Part shown: piece after piece, positions 42,380-52,966 of the stretch | Position numbering within the stretch: position 1 is the stretch's first letter | Layout: every line of letters begins with the position of its first letter | Source: Marsupella aquatica | Lineage: Eukaryota > Marchantiophyta | NCBI GenBank assembly: GCA_973895155.1 | Contig: OZ316892.1 | Location: forward strand, 23,560,001 to 23,624,000 | Reading direction: 5' to 3' | Length of the DNA stretch: 64,000 nt | Position numbers and translations under genes: made by a program | The notes under the pieces: model-generated | The model's database searches: none | Told to the model about the DNA's origin: nothing | What the model saw: the letters and a program-made list of their open reading frames with translations, nothing else

Positions 42380-43904
42380 CGTCGTCGGAATCACAATATG
42401 ATCGGTGCGCCGCGTTGCTAACTCCAGTGGCAACGTCCTCGCCGAAAAAGAACCAAAAAAGTTACCGTTCAACGGACAGAATCTTTGTCGGACAGCCAAA
42501 AAACAGCTCTTTGTTTTTTTTGGGAATATTCCTGTACAGTCCGAGAGGTCTCATAGGGGGCCATTCCCCCTGTCGGAGCGATTAAAATGGAGGGCGGCAG
42601 GTCTTGGCACAAGGAGAACAAAGGGGAGGAAAAAATGGCTAAAAATAGGCCCTAAAGGGGGTCCAAATGCCCCTTAGCCAAAAATCCGCTCAAAAATGCG
42701 CATCCGCGTATGCGCGACGCGAGGCGGGCCAGGGAGTATTCGCGTATCGGGCCGCGCATTTACAAGGCGTATGGCCGTGTACACCTAAGGCAGGGTCCGC
42801 AACCGCGTCACGCGAAGCAGGAGGCGGGCGCTGCAGGGCCGGCCGAAGGGAGGGTGATGGGGGGTGCCGGGGCGCGATTAAAATGGCCGAGGCGGGCCAG
42901 GCTTGAAGTAGGAGCGGGGGCGCGGGGTCGTGACCCTAAGGCAAGGCAGCGTCACCGACGGGAGGAAAACAAAAGAGGCCGGTGCGGGCTAGGTGCGAGA
43001 GGGATGCAGCTGCCGGCCGACTGCAAACGCGCCGGCCGGCGCTGCGCAGGGCGCCACCCCGCCACGAAAAATGGGAGTGCGAAGGGGGGGCAGGCAAATA
43101 CCAGTATACAGGGCCGGGGGGTGTCGGGGAGGAGGGGGGAGTTCGGGTGTGTGTATACACACCCGAATACACACACAAGTCCCCCCATTAGACCCCCTTA
43201 AGTGGAAAAATTAACCCTAAAATGACAAATATCGATTACTCACCTCTTAGCCGCTGTTTCTCACAAGAAAAGTGAACAATGTTGACGGGAAATGTTGCCG
43301 AATTGCACCGGCACAGTCTGTAGCTCCAGCAGAGTAAAAACTTTCCGCCGCGTCATCTTCACTCCGCGTCAAGTACCAATCCCGGGCTCAAAACGACCGC
43401 CTTGCCGTGATCAAACCGTTGAGCCGTGGCACTCCGCGTTTCTTCCACCGAGTCAGACGTCACAAAGAGAAACCCGGTTCAGATGGGAACAAGCTCCATA
43501 GCTTGTGAAAAAACCTGAATGTCTCTTTCACTCGTCACGACGCACTCAGTAACAACTCGGTAGCAACTCAGCTACCGAAACAACCAGCTCGCATCAACCT
43601 TCAACAGGAGCTACAATGTGCGATCCCTCCCGCACCGCATAGCTCACACCGTTGAAAAATGCAAACTCTGGTCACTCCCCCGAAAAGCCGTCGAACACGA
43701 ATAAAACCTGAACGACGCAAATTTCAAATCCTCCGCACCACGGATACCGATCAGCGAGTTCTAACCACCGTTAGAAAGCCCTCTCACTAACCTATCCGCT
43801 CAGCCACACATATTCGAGTTTCATGCGACAAAACTCCAAATATCCCATCGACAATGAACGCTGGAAAAACCTATCACGAAAAAACCTCGTCACCTCCCAG
43901 GCAT
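42380..43904 (-). other. Copia-A leader with CpG-rich block
   Basis: Untranslated region between the primer site and gag. Parts match the Copia-B leader (for example gtcgtcggaa, gcaacgt and gaaaaagaacc). In the middle, about 42690-43190, lies a strongly GC- and CpG-rich block (gcgtatgcgcgacgcgaggc and similar) with no counterpart in Copia-B. It lies next to the palindrome gtgtatacac (about 43154). Long frames inside the block follow from its base composition. Confidence 0.6.
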
Positions 43905-43916
43905 GCTTTGATACCA
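43905..43916 (-). promoter_or_regulatory. Copia-A primer-binding site
   Basis: On the minus strand tggtatcaaagc, one base from the tRNA-iMet-complementary tggtatcagagc, two bases inside the 5' LTR. Confidence 0.85.
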
Positions 43917-43918
43917 CT

Positions 43919-44262
43919 TGTTGAGCATAGACGACATTCGTAACAGCAAGCCCATGAACCATCCAACGCACAAGAGTCGACACAGAGAGATACGTGGTTC
44001 ACCTCCACATGAGGCTATGTCCATGGGAACACACAAGAGCTTTACTGCACTCTAAACCGACCGGCCATACCAAGCATCCACAGCACAAGCTCTCCCTATC
44101 TCTCAACTAGCTCCATAACAATGAGCCTAAGTTCCACCAGGGTCTGGCATCAGCCCTAGCTATATACACAATAGCACTATCGCTAACATTAGCTAAGTCC
44201 TAACCCAAGTTAGCCTAACTATAGTTAGCTCATGAGTCACAAGACTAGGGCAATATCTAACA
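43919..44262 (-). repeat. 5' LTR of Copia-A
   Basis: 344 bp, TG...CA, paired with 26843-27185. Confidence 0.95.
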
Positions 44263-44638
44263 CAAGACAACCTCACAACCTCCACTTTCTAGCATAATTG
44301 TGGTCACAAGGGAGTGCCCCACCCCTAACCTGCAATCAAGCGGCGGTCATCAAGGCCAGCAAGCAGCAGCATCTAGCAGAAATTTGATGTCACACCATAA
44401 AACCTGCCTCACATCAAGCATTGCAAACCAGGGCTGCAGGTTTATTTATGTTGGCAAGGAGTAACGGGGGCCTCTCCATGGCTATCAACTCAGTGTTTTT
44501 AGCGGTACGAGGCAACCAAACTGCTGGAGACTCTCTAAAGCACTCGGTTTGAAGGGAGTTATTGCACAGAAGCAGACCTATCTGCAAAGGTTATGACTCT
44601 TATAGCAAAATCTTACAAAAGTCTTCAAAATAGAACCT
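44263..44638. other. Short spacer between two elements
   Basis: 376 bp of flanking DNA between Copia-A and the methyltransferase gypsy element. I see nothing in it. Confidence 0.5.
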
Positions 44639-45014
44639 TGTCACCCCATGTTGCATTTGAGTTGCAACTTTGTTGGTTGCACATGTGTTGTGAGTTTGGG
44701 AGGGTGACCTGGCATAGCAGGTCACCTGGTAGGGGTGACCTCTTCACCCAGGTTACCATGCCTTTGTGCCATGGGGGTATACCTTGGAGAATGAGGGATT
44801 AGCTCCTCATTCTTCCAAGTTGAGCCTCCCGGCACTAGTAGAGCTCATGTGAGTGTGGCTATGGTGAGAGAGAGAGAGTGTATGCCGGTTGGCATGTAGA
44901 GCGATATTGGCAGGGTTCTGCTATGTGTATAGACTTGGAGTCCTGCATGGCTAGCGGGTGAGTTTGGCTTGACTTAGTGATACCTTGCAGCGGGGTCCCG
45001 TTTCGCAAGAGATT
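44639..45014 (+). repeat. 5' LTR (truncated) of Gypsy-DNMT
   Basis: Starts tgtcaccccatgttgc and ends caagagatt. It contains a ga microsatellite and inverted words around ccatgggggtat. It matches 60042-60417. The following 107 bp found in the 3' copy are absent here. Confidence 0.85.
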
Positions 45015-46145
45015 ACTTGGAAGAATGAAGGAGGAGAGCGGATGCTCTCAGTTTTTCTAAATTGTGCGGACCAACGGAGGTGCTCGGCCCTGGGCCCTCA
45101 GCTTACAAAATAATGAAACATACGTGCAAACATTTGATGGGTATTAAATATCAAATCCGCAAATAATATTATAACACTATTCTAAGCAACAAGGTCCTTG
45201 TTTATATTTGCAACCAATTAGAAGAGGTGAAGGGCTTTCTAAAATGTGTCCCAAAGTTAATGAATTGAAGGGCCATAGTAATACCTAATGACACGCGTCA
45301 CTTGTTCATTGGACCACGTGTCATCACACCAGTGGATTAGGGAGTTCTAATTTCAAGAAGGACAGTAGTGAAGCCCAATGGGTTTGTGTTGAGTGTGATG
45401 ATTCCAGTATTTGTAATATTTGTTCTCAGTTTTAAGAAGTGGATGCTCCCATCCTATATGTATGGAGCAACATTAAGAATCTGTGGCCCAGTAAGATGTC
45501 TGGCACTTTATAGACAAGAGTAGTGGATGACTTCTTTGGCTTGTTAAGTGCAATGTCACCTCTAATGTCTTGTAGTGAGATTTTGTTGGAATCTTGTGGA
45601 GAACTTTGATATGTAGTCCCGTATGTAGTTTGAGTTAGATGTTTGTGTGCTAAAGCCCCAATGGCTTGCACACACATTGCCAAATATTATATGGCAATAT
45701 GTTTGTTTAGTGTACTTGCCATTTAATGGTACATTAAATAAAATGTGCATTCATGATTGAATCTCTTCGCAAAAGATTTTTTCTATAACAAATGAAGGAT
45801 GTTTTAAATCCCCAACTCTATCTGATTATAATAACATATGTAAATTTTATATAGGACTGAAAATTCTTTTTAGAACAAACAAGATACATTTTAATGTTCT
45901 TCCAAAATATAACAAGGGGTACCTAGGGGGCCTTCGGTCACAGGTATGTCTCATTACATTTCCCTTAGTGAGGGCCCAAGGGTGCTCGGTGGAGCTCGGT
46001 GATTCATCCGTTCGTTCGTTGTTTGTTGGTGCCAATCGTTGGTGGGCGTTTGCTGATCGCTGGTTGATGCTGCTGGTTGGCAACACGTATCTGGGCGCGG
46101 AAGTGCTGTTGAAAATCATCATTGGTGGTAGTTGCTGCCAAGTGA
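45015..46145 (+). other. Region between the 5' LTR and recognisable gag
   Basis: About 1.1 kb, AT-rich in the middle, without a recognisable frame. It should hold the primer site and gag start of the element, but neither is visible. It may contain foreign or deleted sequence. Confidence 0.4.
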
Positions 46146-47728
46146 TTGTTGTCCCGTAGGAGTGCCACAGTTTGTTGCATAGCCAAACTGGAGACAGGAG
46201 TGACTCGTAGTGGTGCCCAATTTCGACCTTTGGAGGCAGAAGAGGGCACTGTGTCACCTGGGTGCGGCATTGGCACCGACCTTGCCGTGGAGGAGGCGAC
46301 GCAATTACTGTCCCGATTGTCACTGTATTCACGCATTAGTCCCTACAATTGGGACATGGAGCATTCCACGGATAGTCGGATTCGGAGGTTTTTGGGAGAT
46401 GTTGGCACCATGGAGTTGCCACATTTCATTATGGAGTTTGAGCGGGTGTGATCAACAGAAGTTGCACAGCACGGCATTCTCCCCTTTCATGGCATGGCGG
46501 GCATTGTTCCAGCACTTGGAGGGGCCACCCATGACTGACTATGAGGAGTTCCAGACGATGTATGCTGAGCACATTGAGTCTTGGAGACGCAAGTGGTCTC
46601 CAGATTACATCTCACTCACAAGTGAAGACGTGTCCCCGAAGGAGGAAGAGGGTGCTAGCAGCTCTAGCACATCGTTGCCAATCCCCAGGTTCAACCCGAT
46701 GGTGGAGTTCTTCAAGGTGTTGAAGAAGAATTACTAGGGTGTCCGCGTGGACAAGTTGTTGAGCCTCCAGACATTCAACAGGATAGAGGGTGAGAGTTTG
46801 CGCAAGGCGTACACGCGCATGAGACGGTTGATCAGTACCACGGAGGGCATTACTGATGCTCAAGCTATCCAGATTTGGTACCAGGCCCTGGATAAGGATT
46901 TGAGGAACCGGGTTCGGTTTTTGGCGTTGGCCACTGATGAGAAACTGACACTGGAGAAAGTTTTCCTGCTTTCTGATACCATTGATATGAATCGGTCAGA
47001 GGAGAAGGTTGTCACCCTTGGATTTGGCAAGGAGTCCCCTGGAGGCAGTGTTGCTAGTCCATCTGGTGGGCAGCAGCCACATCGATTGGGGAATGTGCTA
47101 GGGAGGGCACAGCCCAATGCTCCCGGTGGTGCTGTTGTTGGTGGCAGGAGAGCAGTAGCACCCCAACGTCCCTTTCAGCCCTCTTATGCCACTCAGGTGG
47201 AGTGCTGGCGCTGTAAGGGACCTCATAACCAGCTTGATTGCCCTGATCGAAAGGGTCCACCACGTGCAAAGCCGGGCGGAGCTGCCACTAGACAGCCTGA
47301 TCTTAGGCGTTGTGACCATTGTCACCAAGATGGGCATACTATTGACAGGTGTTTTCAGCTGCATCCAGAGACGTTTTGGTGCTGCCCACAGGGGAGTTCC
47401 TCCTAGAGGTCGTGGAGGCCGCCGCCCTGGTCGTGGAGGTGACAGGGTAGTCCCCGCAGCTGATGCACAGACCACCGATCCTGCAGCAGCCACCAGGATC
47501 CAAGAGTTGGAGAAACAATTGGCAGCAACCAATTTGGTGTTGCGGGCCCTTAGCAACGGTGAGGCCTCTAGTTCCCGCACCATGGATAGTTCACAGATTG
47601 CTCCTGGATTCAGTGACTTGGATTACATGTGCGGTGTTGCACAATTAGACAGTGGTGCAGCTGTCACTAGAGTAGTGGCTAGGGTTGCTGAGCCACGAGG
47701 TGCTGCCGTGGAGCTGGATCCACACTGA
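46146..47728 (+). pseudogene. gag: Gypsy-DNMT gag, broken
   Basis: Pieces in three frames. 46146-46451 holds WDMEHSTDSRIRRFLGDVG. 46450-46737 holds FQHLEGPPMTDYEEFQTMY. After an in-frame TAG (46735-46737), 46747-47406 holds a gag domain (IEGESLRKAYTRMRRLIST) and two zinc knuckles (CWRCKGPHNQLDCP and CDHCHQDGHTIDRCF). 47400-47728 holds a Gly/Arg-rich tract and a coiled-coil-like RIQELEKQLAATNLVLRAL. At least two frameshifts and two stops separate them. Gag would form the particle and bind RNA. Confidence 0.82.
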
Positions 47729-47770
47729 GGGGAGGCCAGCCGGCAACAGAGATTACCACAGAGTTTTACA

Positions 47771-48742
47771 TTGATAGATACTGCACGGACTTCTACTATG
47801 GCACCCATTGTTGACAGTAGTGGACCTTCTGTCCACTCTCGTGGTCACATGGGGCCACCCAATATTGCTTATGACATGGTCACTAGCCTAGTGTTGGGGG
47901 CGGCTAGAGCCCTGTGTCAGGTTCCATTGTTTTCTTGTGCTCACTTATCTTCTCTTGGAGTTCCTGTTGCGGATGTGTTGCGCCAGGCAGCTGCATTGTA
48001 TGATACTGGAGCAGTTTTGGCATCTAGCTATGACACAGCTGGTCCACCGGTTGGCCCAGATGCCACAGGGTCCAGCCATTCTTTGTTGAGAGATGCTAAG
48101 ACTTCTTGGCAGGCTTCTGTTGCTCGATTGAGTGAGCTCCCTGCCAGACCAGCCATTGATCGGAGTGTTGTGACTCCCGGCGTGGTTGTGGTGGACAACC
48201 GTGCTGGTGTTTTTACATTGGTTGGCCCTAGTGGCACAGTGTATGTGCCACCCCGTGTATTGTTGGATTCAGGTGCACAACCTCTCATGCTGGGGAAAGC
48301 AGCTGTCCAAGGCCTGGGCTTGAAGAAGGTTGAGGTGGAGCCTTGCCCATTTCAGATTCATACATCTCTTGGTGTCCAAGAGAAGGCACAGCACATGATG
48401 CGAGACAACCTTACTGTGAGGTTAAATCCCCACCGCACTGGAGATGACTCTGCCTTGAAGGTGAAAGCCATTGTCACACCTATAGAGTCTTATGATGTTT
48501 TGGTAGGGGGAGCTGTACTCTACCCCATGGGCTTTGTGTTGGATTACTGGCAGGAGACTGTTCACTATCGACCAGGATGGCAGTCTGGTGATGGTAGCAA
48601 GTGTGAGTTACCCGTCCACTACTTTTTGCGTCGGACTGAGCCATCACCAGAGCAGATATTAGTTTGTCAGCTTGTGCTGGAGCTATCACCTGGCCAGGTG
48701 ATCTCTTGGAGGGTAATGCCCATGCTGCAGACATCCCCGTAG
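47771..48742 (+). pseudogene. pol: Gypsy-DNMT aspartic protease region
   Basis: A frame of 323 residues that continues the gag frame after a stop at 47726. A retropepsin-like part near residues 160-275 has the active-site LLDSGAQPLMLG and the later YDVLVGGAVLYPMGFVLDYW, which fits the second protease lobe. The frame is lost at about 48670-48740, where the methyltransferase linker takes over in another frame. Confidence 0.75.
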
Positions 48743-50120
48743 CAGAGCAGTTGCACAACTCCTCAGGTAACCACAACATTCCCATTGTCCCACAGGTATG
48801 GGGTTTCACTTCTGAGTTACAGCAGCATGCTGATTCATATATACAGGCAGCATGGCGTGAACCATTTGCCCCTTTCACGGAGCCACCTATGGTGGATGGC
48901 ATTCCCAGGTTGATCACAGTGTCCCCATTGGACACCACACCCATTTTGTGGACATACCCTACTGAGGGTATTCGCTTGTTGGAATTGTTTGGTGGCATGA
49001 GCACTGGTTTAGCTGCTATCTTACATGCTGGCATTAGAGTGCAGCAGTATCTCTATGTGGAGCGCGATGACACAGCCCGACGTGTCTCATTGCGTCATGT
49101 GCTCAGTTACATCAGCAGTTCCCTGATTTGTTGCCTCTATCAGCTATCAGAGGTTATCAGCACACTTTGCCAACAGACATCTCACTTTTGGGGGCGCCAG
49201 ATTTAGTATGCATTGGTGTGATTCACCTTGTCATTGCTGGGTGGCCATGCCAGGGCCATTCCTCTACTGGGACAGGATCTGGTCTCAAAGACCATCGTTC
49301 TCACATGTTTTGGGAGATGCTGCATGTCATGAGGTTTTTGCAGGAGCAGCAGCATGTCTCTCTTGCCTATGTTCTGGAGAATGTTCCTTTGTTGGGTGAT
49401 ACTCGGTCACAGATGGTGGCTAGTATGCACCAAGTGCGGTCCTGGTTAGGACCTGCTATTTTTTTAGATGCTGCTAGTGTCGGATCGACAACACATCATC
49501 CACGATTATGGTGGACCAACTTGATGCCGCCTGAGGTTTTGCGGAGGGCATATCAGCACATTGTGCGGCCTGTTGGGCTCACTGTGGACCGCATTTTGGA
49601 TGCTGGACGGCATGCACAATTGGTGCATCACAATGATCGCTCCCCATCGGCAGTGGTGAACCGGGTTGGTCAGCCCCGTGCAGCACTACCCACTTTGGTG
49701 AGTTTCCCCTCATTGTATGCTTACCGTAATGGTGGACCGGGGTTAATTTGGGATTCTCACCACAAAGAGCTGACGGAACCTACTGCTGATGAGCGTGAGC
49801 GTGCTATGGGATTTCAGACTCGCCCCACAGCAGTACCCTCAGTGACTGGAGCAGCACGCCGTCACATTCTGGGTCAGGCTATGGATCTTAATTGTTTGAC
49901 TTGGATTATGAGCTTAGCCTTGGCAGAGCAGCGCCGGTTACAATCATCTGTGACACCTCCACATGGATGCTCTTCCTCTCTTGAGTCCTTAGCGTTCAGA
50001 GCAGGGGGCGATAGTGCCACAGATCGTCATCCCTGGACTTCATGGGGAGTTAGTGGAGAGGTCAGTGGGCTTTCTTTTTTGCAGCAGCATGGTATTGCTG
50101 CTCGTGAGGTTGCAGCATAG
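48664..50120 (+). pseudogene. DNMT3-like DNA cytosine-5 methyltransferase within the retrotransposon
   Basis: Two overlapping frames (48664-49206, then 49128-50120) together carry the C5-methyltransferase motifs in canonical, non-permuted order. Motif I is RLLELFGGMSTGLAAILHAG (SAM-binding loop). Motif II is LYVERDD. Motif IV is VIAGWPCQGHS, with the catalytic Cys codon at 49248-49250, then GTGSGLKDHRSHMFWEML. Motif VI is YVLENVP. Motif VIII-like is DAASVGSTTHHPRLWWTN. A target-recognition region follows with LIWDSHHKELTEPTADERER and MGF. Motif X is RRHILGQAMD. The unpermuted order excludes DRM, and the 'GTGS..F.E....R' spacing after PC and the W-E-ER-MGF series favour DNMT3 over MET1, CMT or DNMT2. 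A frameshift near 49100 separates motifs I-II from IV. From 49128 on, the frame is the same as the reverse transcriptase, interrupted by TAG at 50118 and another near 50214. It would methylate cytosines in DNA, presumably element or host DNA. This copy is inactive. Confidence 0.9.
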
Positions 50121-50264
50121 CAACCACAGTTGGCGCTCTCTGCACCTTCTGCCAAGGTTACCATTGACAGTTGGGAGCCAACTATTGGCCCCAAGATTAC
50201 TGGAGGTGAGAGACAATGTGTACGATAGTTTCTACGGAGTTATGGAAGTTGTTTTGCTTTCAGC

Positions 50265-51599
50265 ATGCAGGATTTGGGCATGTTAAAGGGACCAGGCATC
50301 CGGATAGATTTGGCAGTTGATGCGCCCATCTTTCGGAGACCATATCGATATTCAGATATGGAGAGGGCACTGATTCAGGCAAGGTGCCAGGATTTGTTGG
50401 CAGCACGACTTGTGGAGAAGTCATTTGGTGAGTATGCTTCTGCTACTGTGATGCGAGCAAAGAAGGATATGCATGGCAATTGGACTGACAGGAGGATGTG
50501 TGGAGACTATCATCCAATTAATCAGCAGACTAAGTCTGATAGGTATGCCATGCCCACACCGGAGGAAATATTTGATGCCATTGGGCATGCGAGAGTGTTT
50601 AGCATATTGGATCTCAGGGCTGGATATCACCAACTACCTATCAGGATTGGTGACAGGCAGAAGACAGCATTCTGGGGGATTGATGCTCATGGGAAGGATG
50701 TGTTGTATCAGTGGCTATTCTTACCGTTTGGATTGAAGAATGCGTCAGCTAAATTTTGGAGGGTCATGGATCGGATTTTGGCAGACCTGGATTTTGCCAA
50801 ATGTTATATAGATGACATTATTGTCTACAGTGACACTGTGGAGGAGCATGCTATATATTTGCAGCAGTTGTTTGAGCGGCTGAGAGAACATGGATTGAAG
50901 CTGCATCCTGGCAAATGTAAGTTCTTCCATGACCAGATTGCATATTTAGGGCATACCATTTATCCAGGTGGATTGGGTGTGCAGCAGAGAAAGGTGGAGG
51001 CAATTGCTGGCATCCCTCAGCCTACAGATGTGAGTAGAGTCCGAGCATTTTTGGGGCTTGCAAACTTCTACCGAAGATATGTGAAAGGATTCAGTGCAAT
51101 TGCAAAATCTTTGACGTTACTTACGAGACTGGACCATGAGTGGCAGTGGGGTGATGATCAAGATAGAGCTTTCCATCAGTTGAAGGAGAAGCTCACATCA
51201 GCGCCCATCTTGAGGAGACCTATCAGGGGGCATCCATTTAGATTGCATACTGATTGGAGCATGCTGGGACTTGGGGCAGTGCTCACTCAGCAGGATGATG
51301 AGGGAAGGGAGTTTGTGGTAGCATATGCCAGTCGATCGAATAACACTACAGAATCAAAGTATGGCTCCTATGAGGGAGAATGCTTGGCTGCAGTGTGGGC
51401 AGTGGCTCATTTTCGATGTTACTTGTTGGGTAACCCCTTCACTCTTGTTACGGATCATCAACCACTCAAATGGTTGATGGAGTCAGACAGCTTACTGGTA
51501 AGCTTGCTCGTTGGGCACTCATACTTCAGTAGTATGATTTTGAGGTCTTGCATATCCCTGCCCGAGCCAGAGGGATTTGACAGGAGCACGTTGGCATGA
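50265..51599 (+). pseudogene. pol: Gypsy-DNMT reverse transcriptase and RNase H
   Basis: 444 open residues in the same frame as the end of the methyltransferase. RT motifs: IRIDLAVDAPIFRRPYRYSD, MCGDYHPINQQTKSDRYAMP, FSILDLRAGYHQLPI, FLPFGLKNASAKFWRVMDR and the catalytic box CYIDDIIVYSD. RNase H: LHTDWSMLGLGAVLTQQDDE (the expected DAS is DWS), YGSYEGECLAAVWAVAHFR and TDHQPLKWLM. The frame ends just after RNase H at 51599, where the connection to integrase is shifted. Confidence 0.9.
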
Positions 51600-51849
51600 T
51601 TAGGCAGACGAGGAGATGGTGCCAGGTTGGCATGCTTCTGCTTATTTGTGCTTGTTGCAGAGTGTGGATGGTCTTGGGGCGGTGATATCATTGGAGAGGC
51701 CCAATGCAGACTTTGTGGATCCAGAGATTTCTAGTGAGGAGTCTGTTGGACATGATATTCATGATGATGCAGATGTTGTGATGTATCTGCGCACGGGCAG
51801 CATGCCAGGCATGGTAACTGCCAAGGAGAGAGATCGCATCCTACAATGA

Positions 51850-52621
51850 GCTAAGAGGTTTAGATGGGAAGGATCTCACTTGTTGAGAGTGTGGGATGAT
51901 GGCAGGGCGCGATTGGTACCAGTCCTCCTTTATCCCAGCGTGCACGATTGGTGCGACATGCTCATGAAGAGCTTGGACATTTTGGAGTGAAGCGGACCTA
52001 CAGCTTACTCCAGACCCAGTATTGGTGGTGTGGGATGCATGCTGAGGTGCAGCAGTTTGTGACGTGATGCACTGTGTGTGACAGAGTGAGAGCATCATTT
52101 AATGCTCCTACCCCGCAACTGCATCCCTTGCCGATTATGGGCTTGGGATATCATTGGAGTTTAGATTTTGCTGGACCCTTACCACTGACTAGACGTCACA
52201 ATCGTTATGCCTTAGTGATGGTGGAGCACTTTTCTTATGCCTTTCTGGACCGTGTATTGAGCCATTTTGGTGCTCCTGCTGAGGTTTTGACTGACCAGGG
52301 GAATGAGTTTCGTGGAGATTTTCAAGCCCTATGTGATCAAGCATTTATTGATCACCGTACGACATCTAGGGATCATCCACAGGCAGATGGATTGGCAGAG
52401 AGAGTTGTCCAGACAGTAAAGAGAGGATTGCGGAAGTATGGCTTGCATAAGGGTCACGTGAATGATTGGGATATCCAGCTACCATGGTTAGCGATGGGAG
52501 TAGGTAAGCATCTCTTGCATCCTTTTCACCATATTTGTTGCTCTATGGTAGGGACCCAATGTTGCCAGCAGCCATTCAAAGGGAGGTTGTTGAGGTGTTG
52601 CAGTTGGATGACCCTGACATG
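51850..52621 (+). pseudogene. pol: Gypsy-DNMT integrase, first part
   Basis: The HHCC zinc finger is readable at about 51935-52090 (HAHEELGHFGVKRTYSLL, then C-x2-C in CTVC), with a TGA at about 52065 where Trp is expected. The catalytic core starts LGYHWSLDFAGPLPL (first Asp) and has LTDQGNEFRGDF (second Asp) and DGLAERVVQTVKRG (Glu). About 18-20 residues that normally follow VEHFS are missing before AFLDRVLSHFG, an internal in-frame deletion near 52230. Copia-B interrupts the domain at 52622. Confidence 0.83.
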
Positions 52622-52952
52622 TGTTAAGGATTGCTCTTAGTCTTGTGACTCAAAGGTTACGGCACTTAGGCTAACCACAGTTAGGGTCTTAGCTGAGGTT
52701 AGGTTAGTCGTGTGTGACCTTGTATATACCAGGGCTAGTGTAAGCCGCTGGTGAGTGGTGCTTACTGATTGTAACGGAGCAACTTGAGGAAGAGGGAGAG
52801 CATGTGTGTTTGTTTACTCTTGAAGTAAAGCTTGAGTGTTCGTGTGGACGTAGCCTTGGAGAAGAGATGAACCACGTAGGATTGTGTCGACTACGTGTGC
52901 TTGGAATAAGTCATGGTTGTATGGTCGTTGCAAATGACGTCTTAGTTCAACA
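52622..52952 (+). repeat. 5' LTR of Copia-B
   Basis: 331 bp, starts tgttaaggattg and ends agttcaaca. It pairs with 58902-59233. Confidence 0.95.
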
Positions 52953-52954
52953 AT

Positions 52955-52966
52955 TGGTATCAGAGC
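52955..52966 (+). promoter_or_regulatory. Copia-B primer-binding site
   Basis: tggtatcagagc, the plant initiator-tRNA-Met primer site, two bases after the 5' LTR. Confidence 0.93.

Larger units (their letters stand above)
26843..44262 (-). mobile_element. Copia-A: Ty1/copia retrotransposon, interrupted by Gypsy-A
   Basis: A full insertion on the minus strand with LTRs of 343-344 bp at 26843-27185 (3') and 43919-44262 (5') and an exact TSD caaga at 26838-26842 and 44263-44267. A tRNA-Met-type primer site lies at 43905-43916. A polypurine tract (minus aagggggagtt) abuts the 3' LTR at 27186. Order on the minus strand: leader, gag, integrase, RT, RNase H, the copia order. By eye the LTRs differ at about 14 substitutions plus one indel, nearly all substitutions being transitions. 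The 10.5-kb Gypsy-A element sits in the leader between 31838 and 42375. Confidence 0.95.

Noticed and set aside
42690-43215. Many overlapping frames as genes
   Set aside because: They occur on both strands in a CpG-rich block where stop codons are rare, inside a retrotransposon leader.
45432-45750. Minus-strand frames as a gene between the 5' LTR and gag
   Set aside because: No domain, low complexity, and position in the expected untranslated region of the element.
48664-50120. The methyltransferase as an independent host gene
   Set aside because: It lies between protease and reverse transcriptase on the same strand, its second half is in the RT frame, and no intron borders or own start and stop are needed to explain it.
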